Positions 1 to 3,730 of a stretch of DNA of 5,498 nt are shown here, piece after piece. Both the position numbers and the translations under genes were made by a program. Position 1 is the stretch's first letter. Each line of letters begins with the position of its first letter. The notes beneath the pieces are model-generated. The model worked only from the letters and a program-made list of their open reading frames with translations. It did no database searches and had not been told where the DNA came from. Source of the stretch: Peptococcaceae bacterium (GTDB lineage: Bacteria > Bacillota > Peptococcia > Peptococcales > Peptococcaceae); NCBI GenBank assembly GCA_900759105.1, contig CAAETY010000052.1:1-5498 (forward strand), in the 5' to 3' direction.

Positions 1-119
1 CTAGCGGAACCGCGCTTTTGGAACTTTTCGAAGTTAGGCATTACGCCTTTGTCCATGTACTTTTTGGTGAGACGTGGGTCTAAGCCGTCAACACCAAGAA
101 CTAAAACTTTGTTTTTCAT
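1..119 (-). CDS. Alkaline phosphatase superfamily (phosphodiesterase/nucleotide pyrophosphatase-like) protein, N-terminal fragment
   Basis: Only the first 39 codons are in the window; the gene continues past the left edge. The ATG (complement of 117-119) follows a GGAGG ribosome binding site 7 nt upstream. The start reads MKNKVLVLGVDGLDP, then a segment ending in VMPNFEKFQKRGSA. A hydrophobic beta strand leading into G-V/I-D-G-L/M, followed by a 'MPNF..L...G' segment, is the usual start of type I phosphodiesterase/nucleotide pyrophosphatase domains, where this Asp is a metal ligand. There is no signal peptide, so a cytoplasmic enzyme is likely. The catalytic Thr/Ser and the rest of the metal site lie outside the window, so substrate is unknown. 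It is divergent from the LysR gene, which may regulate it. It resembles the superfamily of the gene at the right edge and may be its paralogue, but the two visible parts do not overlap in the protein. Confidence 0.8.
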   Translation of the reverse strand, partial: MKNKVLVLGVDGLDPRLTKKYMDKGVMPNFEKFQKRGSA

Positions 120-126
120 TTCAAAA

Positions 127-131
127 CCTCC
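127..131 (-). promoter_or_regulatory. Ribosome binding site of the left-edge phosphatase-family gene
   Basis: The minus strand reads GGAGG with 7 nt before the ATG at 119. This strong Shine-Dalgarno match fixes the start codon. Confidence 0.85.
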
Positions 132-211
132 ATAAAATAATCTAGAAACTTTTTATAAAGTAGTATTTGTTTTTTTCAACCGTTTTGTGTATCGGTTTTT
201 TCTTTATACTT

Positions 212-239
212 ACTATATCATGGGCTTATAGATAGTAAA
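212..239 (-). promoter_or_regulatory. Predicted sigma70-type promoter for the left-edge phosphatase-family gene
   Basis: On the minus strand, TTTACT (complement of 234-239) is followed by a 16-bp spacer and TATAGT (complement of 212-217). TGA just before the -10 gives an extended -10 (TGATATAGT). Transcription would begin near 205, leaving a leader of roughly 85 nt. The assignment rests on consensus matching alone. The spacer and -10 are overlapped by the CTATA-N9-TATAG dyad. Confidence 0.5.
213..231. promoter_or_regulatory. Candidate LysR-box operator (CTATA-N9-TATAG, T-N11-A)
   Basis: CTATA (213-217) and TATAG (227-231) form a perfect interrupted dyad. T216 and A228 are separated by 11 nt, the T-N11-A geometry of LysR-type binding sites. 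The site lies between the lysR gene and its divergent neighbour, where LysR regulators usually bind. It overlaps the -10 and spacer of the predicted phosphatase-gene promoter and sits about 50-70 bp upstream of the predicted lysR start. AT-rich DNA produces such dyads by chance, so confidence is modest. Confidence 0.4.
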
Positions 240-246
240 AACAGTA

Positions 247-275
247 TTGCGTTGACCATTCGAATTTGCTACAAT
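247..275 (+). promoter_or_regulatory. Predicted promoter for the LysR-family gene
   Basis: TTGCGT (247-252), a 17-bp spacer and TACAAT (270-275) form a plausible sigma70-type promoter. TGC just before the -10 (267-269) makes it an extended -10 (TGCTACAAT). Transcription would start near 282, giving a leader of about 100 nt. A TTGACC at 252-257 is a better -35 hexamer but is only 12 bp from the -10, so it was not chosen. Confidence 0.45.
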
Positions 276-382
276 TTTTTTGGATACCTCATTAAAATTT
301 TGGTGTAATCCATCTTTTTCTTATTCATCTGAAGTTTTATTCCACGCTATTTATAATTCATTTGAGAAGGATTGAGCATTTT

Positions 383-1294
383 ATGCGTTTTGAGCAACTA
401 TATTATTTTGTGAAAATTGCGGATTTACACTCTTTTTCCGCAGCCAGTTCCTATTTATTTGTATCCCAGCAGGCTCTGAGTACCTCCATTAAAAATCTGG
501 AGAAGAAATTTCAAACCCAGCTTTTCATTCGCACGCCGCGCGGTGTTGTCCTTTCCAAAGAAGGGCAATATTTTTATGAAATTGCTCGCAATATGCTCTC
601 TCTCTACGAGGAATTGCATTATCATTTCCTTATTGAACCGGAACACCTCAAAAAAGAAGAATCACTTAGTATTGCTTTGAACAAAAGCAATAAAATGTTC
701 TACTTCAACAAAATCATCAGCTATTTTTACAAGACCTTCCCTTCCTGCCACATTAACTACTTAATTCGTAAAAACGATGATATCATTGACTGTATTTTGG
801 AAAAAGAAGCTGATCTGGGTGTGCTTCCTGTCTTAAGCGTTGATAATCAACTACAAGTAGAAATTCCGGAATCTCTAAAGTTCATCCCTTTTCATAAATC
901 GCGATTCGCATTGTTAACAAACATCGATTCTCCGCTTGCTAAATTTAAATCGATTTCAATGTCTACGATTGTCAAGCATCCGCTTATTATGAACGACTTT
1001 TCTCTCAACGGCGATAATATTTTCGAGAATATTCTGTCTTGCTTCTCCGAATCACCGAATATCATTACCGCCGATAGCTATCCTCTGCTTACACAGCTGA
1101 TTGAAGATAATGTTGGGCACACCCTAACGCCGGAGGATTATCCATCGCCATCCCCGCAATGTGTAAAAATCCCTATTTCGGATAATATCCTATTTTTGGT
1201 TGGCTTCTTGTATCCCAATGCGCCTCTCACTGAGTTTCAAAAGCTTTACATTGATAAATCCATCAATTTAATTGAAAAAGATGTTCTCAACTAA
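383..1294 (+). CDS. LysR-family transcriptional regulator
   Basis: A 303-residue protein, the usual LysR length (about 290-310). The start MRFEQLYYFVKIADLHSFSA and the following segment form the winged helix-turn-helix: recognition region around residues 18-37 (SFSAASSYLFVSQQALSTSI), then the typical 'NLEKKFQTQLFIRTPRGVVLSKEG' wing at about 39-61. A linker helix follows to about residue 95, then an effector-binding domain of the periplasmic-binding-protein fold. In that domain 'EADLGVLPVL' (about residue 150) matches the common 'GxxDLGI' strand. ATG 383 is preferred over the in-frame TTG at 362 because family homology begins at MRFEQL. An AGAAGG at 365-370 lies 12 nt upstream, a rather long spacing. 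The gene is monocistronic, with a strong terminator downstream. It diverges from the left-edge phosphatase-family gene, its most likely target; the effector cannot be predicted. Confidence 0.93.
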   Translation: MRFEQLYYFVKIADLHSFSAASSYLFVSQQALSTSIKNLEKKFQTQLFIRTPRGVVLSKEGQYFYEIARNMLSLYEELHYHFLIEPEHLKKEESLSIALNKSNKMFYFNKIISYFYKTFPSCHINYLIRKNDDIIDCILEKEADLGVLPVLSVDNQLQVEIPESLKFIPFHKSRFALLTNIDSPLAKFKSISMSTIVKHPLIMNDFSLNGDNIFENILSCFSESPNIITADSYPLLTQLIEDNVGHTLTPEDYPSPSPQCVKIPISDNILFLVGFLYPNAPLTEFQKLYIDKSINLIEKDVLN

Positions 1295-1348
1295 TTGGTG
1301 TACAGACAACTTTCTCACTGTTGTGGCAACATCTCTTGATGTAACTAT

Positions 1349-1393
1349 AAAAGTCCGCTTGTTTCACTTTATTGTGATTCAAGCGGACTTTTT
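1349..1393 (+). terminator. Rho-independent terminator of the LysR gene
   Basis: AAAAGTCCGCTTG (1349-1361) pairs perfectly with CAAGCGGACTTTT (1380-1392). Inside, a symmetric TT/TT internal loop leads to a TCAC/GTGA stem closed by TTTATT. The 3' arm runs into five T residues. The A-tract on the 5' arm could also let it act, more weakly, on minus-strand transcripts from the MerR gene. Confidence 0.88.
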
Positions 1394-1425
1394 CTATTGC
1401 CAACACTGATTATTATATAAAGAAA

Positions 1426-1450
1426 GCGTCAAGCTCCATAAAGCTGGCGC
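1426..1450. terminator. Weak hairpin just past the end of the MerR gene
   Basis: GCGTCA (1426-1431) pairs with TGGCGC (1445-1450) including one G-T wobble. With A1432 bulged, GCT (1433-1435) pairs with AGC (1442-1444). On the minus strand it lies right after the MerR stop codon and is followed by TTTCTTTATA, as in a weak intrinsic terminator. The wobble becomes an A-C mismatch on that strand, so the call is uncertain. The larger hairpin at 1349-1392 may be the effective minus-strand terminator. Confidence 0.35.
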
Positions 1451-1455
1451 ATACA

Positions 1456-2291
1456 TCACTGTTTTTTCTTTACTTCAACAATTATTCGGGTAACATAGTC
1501 ATCGCTGTAACTGATGTTTTCAACGCCCATATTCAGTGCCATTTCATTGAGTCCCTCCTCATAGGCATAACCGGAAAGGACTAAGCTGTTTTCCTGCACA
1601 TATTGAAGTATCTGTGCATACACCGCCGAGAGCTTATCCCAGCTGCCTATGCAAAAAGCTTGCAAATACGTTCCTGCCGGGATAATTTCATCGCAAGACG
1701 TCACCTGTTCCGGGCAATAGGCATAATACCGATCATAGCAATCAAATTGATGTTGCTGTAATGCATCGACGCTAATGCGTGTCCCAAAGTTATCATAAAG
1801 TGAGAACAGTTTTTTAACCGCATTGAAAATTCAGCAGCTATCGCAATTTCTTCCGTTTCGCTCATACCAATGATTGGTTCGGAAAAAACTATGCGCCGCG
1901 CCGGTAACGCAATGCATGAAATCTCCCCGTGTTTTGCTTGAAGTGCCAACTGAATTCGTTCTGATCTTTTGTCTAAAAATGACCGGATTGATAATAGCTG
2001 TGCGATGGAATCCTCAATCATTTGCTTTTTCTGCGCTAGAATTTCCTCAAAGCCGTCATGGGCTGAGCCGGAAAAATATGCCTGAATTTCGCCAATAGGC
2101 AATCCTATTCTTCTAAGTACTAAGATCAATTCTAATGATGCAAACTGCATGTCGGAATAATAGTGGTATCCGTTCTCCCCGATAAACACCGGTTTGAACA
2201 AGCCTATTTCATTGTAGTAATGAAGTGTTCGTTTATTAACGCCTGTATGTTTTGCAAATTCTCCGGAAGTATAATATTTTTTTGCCTCCAT
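1456..2291 (-). pseudogene. MerR-family regulator with GyrI-like effector domain, frameshifted
   Basis: Translation from ATG (complement of 2289-2291; AGAGGAG 7 nt upstream) begins MEAKKYYTSGEFAKHTGVNK, then RTLHYYNEIGLFKP. This is a typical MerR helix-turn-helix and wing (residues about 6-75). A coiled-coil dimerisation helix (about 80-118) and the start of an effector-binding domain (from about 125) follow. The frame breaks near residue 160: the zero frame ends at 1701 with unrelated residues. The -1 frame continues LFSLYDNFGTRISVDALQQH, then 'YDRYYAYCPEQ', 'IPAGTYLQAFCIGSWDKL' and 'DYVTRIIVEVKKKQ', the expected C-terminal half of a GyrI/BmrR-like drug- or metabolite-sensing domain. Repaired length is about 278 residues, normal for MerR activators with this domain. 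The break is at six A residues where seven would restore frame. It may be a real mutation, a sequencing error, or -1 frameshifting at the A AAA AAC there. The divergent GNAT genes are the likely targets. Confidence 0.85.
1809..1815 (-). other. Frame break of the MerR gene at an A AAA AAC heptamer
   Basis: The minus strand reads TTA AAA AAC TGT in the zero frame (codons 159-162), which is an X-XXY-YYZ slippery heptamer in correct phase. A -1 slip on it gives L-K-N-L-F-S-L-Y-D-N-F-G and joins the C-terminal reading frame exactly. A single missing A in the run would produce the same picture. No Shine-Dalgarno-like stimulator or strong downstream stem-loop was seen. Confidence 0.6.
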
Positions 2292-2298
2292 GTGATAT

Positions 2299-2305
2299 CT
2301 CCTCT
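2299..2305 (-). promoter_or_regulatory. Ribosome binding site of the MerR gene
   Basis: The minus strand reads AGAGGAG with 7 nt before ATG 2291. This decides the start against a longer in-frame reading from a TTG at 2378, which would run across the operator and promoters. Confidence 0.85.
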
Positions 2306-2335
2306 TGACTGTACAGTTACTGTACATCATATAGT
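2305..2335 (+). promoter_or_regulatory. MerR-type promoter of the GNAT operon (19-bp spacer)
   Basis: TTGACT (2305-2310) and TATAGT (2330-2335) are near-consensus -35 and -10 hexamers, but are separated by 19 bp instead of about 17. This is the hallmark of promoters activated by DNA distortion by MerR proteins. The spacer is largely filled by a perfect dyad (2310-2326). Transcription would start near 2342 and lead into the GNAT genes, starting at 2378. The -35 hexamer overlaps the last base of the MerR ribosome binding site. Confidence 0.8.
2310..2326. promoter_or_regulatory. MerR operator, perfect dyad TGTACAG-TTA-CTGTACA
   Basis: Two perfect 7-bp inverted half-sites flank a 3-bp centre. 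The dyad lies within the 19-bp promoter spacer, between the -35 and -10, as in MerR, BmrR and TipA-type operators. Its position between merR and its divergent neighbour supports recognition by the adjacent MerR protein. The same site lies at the predicted start of merR transcription, so autoregulation is plausible. Confidence 0.8.
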
Positions 2336-2359
2336 ACGTCATGAAGACAATAAAATCAA
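2331..2359 (-). promoter_or_regulatory. Predicted promoter of the MerR gene
   Basis: On the minus strand TTGATT (complement of 2354-2359), a 17-bp spacer and TACTAT (complement of 2331-2336) give a moderate sigma70-type promoter (4 of 6 matches in each hexamer). Its -10 overlaps the -10 of the opposing GNAT promoter almost exactly, so the two promoters should exclude each other. Confidence 0.4.
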
Positions 2360-2377
2360 AAGAAATGAGGGAAACCA

Positions 2378-2910
2378 ATGAAACTTATGCATATTCACTC
2401 CAATCAATGGAAGCAAGTAAAAGACATCTATCTAAACGCCTTTCCCAAAGCAGAATGAAAACCATTTTTCATGCTAAAGAATGCCAAAAAGGTCGCGCTA
2501 TTCACTGCTTCTGAAAAAACAACCTCCTAGGATTTGCCGCTGCGATTCCATTGAATAATTTACTCATGATTGATTATCCGACTGTTAATGAGCGGCTACG
2601 TGACAAAGGTACCGGTAGTTTTATCATTCAATCACTCTGTCAGATTTATCAAGGTAATAAAATCATGCTCTTTATTGAGCAATTGGATGATTCTGCAGAA
2701 AATCGACAACAACGCATTGACCGTCGACATTTTTATCTCAAGAATGGCTTTTGCTCCTCACAGCTTTTTGTCAATGATATAAGTGGCACCATGGAAATCA
2801 TGAATTTTGGTGGCACTATTTCCCCCGAAGAATATCTGGATTTACAAAAATATGCGTTGGGTCCTCTTCTGTTTAGGATTTCCAAGCAAAAATGCATCAC
2901 AACACACTAA
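2378..2910 (+). pseudogene. GNAT-family N-acetyltransferase, inactivated by a stop codon and a frameshift
   Basis: The original start is ATG 2378, preceded by GAGGG (2367-2371, 6 nt spacing). The first 26 codons read MKLMHIHSNQWKQVKDIYLN, then AFPKAE, a normal GNAT N-terminus. TGA at 2456-2458 replaces codon 27, most likely an Arg codon (CGA or AGA), because the same frame continues sensibly as KPFFMLKNAKKVALFTASEKTT. A second lesion, apparently a one-base deletion near 2526-2532, moves the frame by -1 into GFAAAIPLNNLLMIDYPTVN. The remainder includes the acetyl-CoA binding loop RDKGTG (R/Q-x-x-G-x-G/A motif A) and a 'FYLKNGF' motif B, ending at 2910. The repaired protein would be about 177 residues, normal for a GNAT enzyme that transfers an acetyl group to an amine. 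It is the first gene behind the MerR promoter, 19 bp before the intact GNAT gene. The substrate is unknown. A substitution plus an indel argues for real decay over one sequencing slip. Confidence 0.85.
2456..2458 (+). other. Premature TGA stop (codon 27) in the first GNAT gene
   Basis: The in-frame TGA lies between GCA GAA and AAA CCA TTT TTC. Sensible protein sequence continues in the same frame for about 20 codons after it, so this is a nonsense substitution and not a frame change. Confidence 0.8.
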
Positions 2911-2929
2911 CCACAGCGAGGTCTTATCT

Positions 2930-3583
2930 ATGAAAAAAATTATATACAGAACCATTGAAAAACAAGATTATCCTCAAATATGCAAGATGATTTGTACCGC
3001 TTTTGGTTTAAGCAGCTATGTATCCGATTCCAAAACACTGGAATTGGTGAACAAACAATATCTCTGTAGTTGCCTGGCTGAACAGACTTATAGCTACGTT
3101 GCGGAAATAGACGGTCAGATTGTCGGTGTAATCATGGGAGCCAGTAAACATGCCACACACACAGCAACCACTGTAATCAGCACATTGCAATACATCTTCT
3201 ATACCCTCCAAATTATGTTATTTCACCGCAAGGCATGTTGTGGCAAAGGTAATACTCACCAAGCTTACGAGGCGCTCCTTCACGACCGCAAAGAACTATA
3301 CGATGGCGTTCTGACGCTGTTTATCGTTCAAAAGAATTACCGCGGGCAGGGTATTGGTAAAGCGCTCTTGCGTGGCTTACAAATGTATTGGAAAGCACAA
3401 GGCACTAACCGTTCCTATCTTTATACAGACAACACGTGTAACTACGGCTTTTACGAGCATATGGGCTTTACCCGTGCCGACGAAAGAACGGTTGATATTA
3501 TCCGCAATGGTCAGAAAGACACGATGGATGTTTACCTCTACGACTATCAAGCAAACACCGTACAACAAAATCAGCTAGAATAA
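2930..3583 (+). CDS. GNAT-family N-acetyltransferase
   Basis: A 217-residue protein of the Gcn5-related acetyltransferase family, which transfers acetyl from acetyl-CoA to an amine (small molecule, antibiotic or protein). ATG 2930 is chosen over an upstream in-frame extension because GCGAGG (2916-2921) lies 8 nt ahead and MKKIIYRTIEKQDYPQICKM is a typical GNAT start (beta1-alpha1). 'YVAEIDGQIVGVIMG' (56-70) forms beta2-beta3. 'LTLFIVQKNYRGQGIGKALL' (128-147) is motif A with the pyrophosphate-binding RGQGIG loop at 138-143. 'YTDNTCNYGFYEHMGF' (165-180) is motif B, with the Tyr that often acts as general acid. Between beta3 and motif A is an unusually long insertion (about 71-127) with a hydrophobic stretch TVISTLQYIFYTLQIMLF. 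It follows the broken GNAT gene by 19 bp and probably shares the MerR-controlled promoter. The fold assignment is firm; the substrate is unknown. Confidence 0.9.
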   Translation: MKKIIYRTIEKQDYPQICKMICTAFGLSSYVSDSKTLELVNKQYLCSCLAEQTYSYVAEIDGQIVGVIMGASKHATHTATTVISTLQYIFYTLQIMLFHRKACCGKGNTHQAYEALLHDRKELYDGVLTLFIVQKNYRGQGIGKALLRGLQMYWKAQGTNRSYLYTDNTCNYGFYEHMGFTRADERTVDIIRNGQKDTMDVYLYDYQANTVQQNQLE

Positions 3584-3641
3584 TGTTGTCTTCCCGCGCA
3601 CTTAGCGGTGAATAATCACGCAACCACCATTTTGAATACGC

Positions 3642-3675
3642 AAAAAACGGCGTGACCACAACAGTCACGCCGTTT
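3642..3675. terminator. Bidirectional intrinsic terminator between convergent genes
   Basis: AAACGGCGTGAC (3645-3656) pairs perfectly with GTCACGCCGTTT (3664-3675) around a 7-nt loop. On the minus strand the 3' arm runs into six T residues (complement of 3642-3647), making it a good terminator for the phosphodiesterase gene. On the plus strand only TTT follows the G-C stem, so it is weaker for the GNAT operon. Confidence 0.85.
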
Positions 3676-3699
3676 CTATCCCTATAGAATTGTCAGTAA

Positions 3700-3730
3700 A
3701 CGCTTAGCCTTTCGGCTGAGTGTTTTTTTT
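3700..3730 (+). terminator. Rho-independent terminator of the GNAT operon
   Basis: ACGCTTAGCC (3700-3709) pairs with GGCTGAGTGT (3714-3723), including two G-T wobbles, around a TTTC loop. It is followed by an eight-T tract (3723-3730). The T-tract runs into the TAA stop codon of the convergent phosphodiesterase gene (complement of 3729-3731), so the two transcription units are packed end to end. Confidence 0.85.

Larger units (their letters stand above)
120..382. other. Divergent intergenic regulatory region
   Basis: No convincing coding sequence is present in this 263-bp, AT-rich gap between two divergent genes. It holds both predicted promoters and the T-N11-A dyad. It also holds an 8-bp perfect palindrome ATTCGAAT (258-265) and a 5-bp inverted repeat AACCG-N10-CGGTT (178-197) in the leader of the minus-strand gene. 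No known riboswitch or structured leader is recognised. Confidence 0.6.

Noticed and set aside
362..382. TTG start seven codons upstream of the LysR ATG
   Set aside because: LysR proteins typically start at the M-R-F-E-Q-L equivalent. The extra residues have no family match, and the AGAAGG at 365-370 lies inside this extension.
1320..1342. Small hairpins GTTG-TGG-CAAC and ACATC-TCTT-GATGT after the LysR gene
   Set aside because: The stems are 4-5 bp, mutually overlapping, and followed by no T-tract. The strong terminator just downstream explains the region.
1874..2098. Open frame on the plus strand inside the MerR gene
   Set aside because: It is antisense to the clearly conserved MerR coding region, and its translation is low-quality with no family resemblance.
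2292..2378. N-terminal extension of the MerR gene from a TTG at 2378
   Set aside because: It would translate the operator and both promoters. A strong AGAGGAG site supports ATG 2291.
2163..2381. Open frame on the plus strand crossing the MerR start and operator
   Set aside because: It overlaps the MerR helix-turn-helix region and the promoter/operator, and its translation is unlike any family.
2807..2929. N-terminal extension of the intact GNAT gene
   Set aside because: It reads a different frame of the upstream GNAT pseudogene. A ribosome binding site and a typical GNAT start support ATG 2930.
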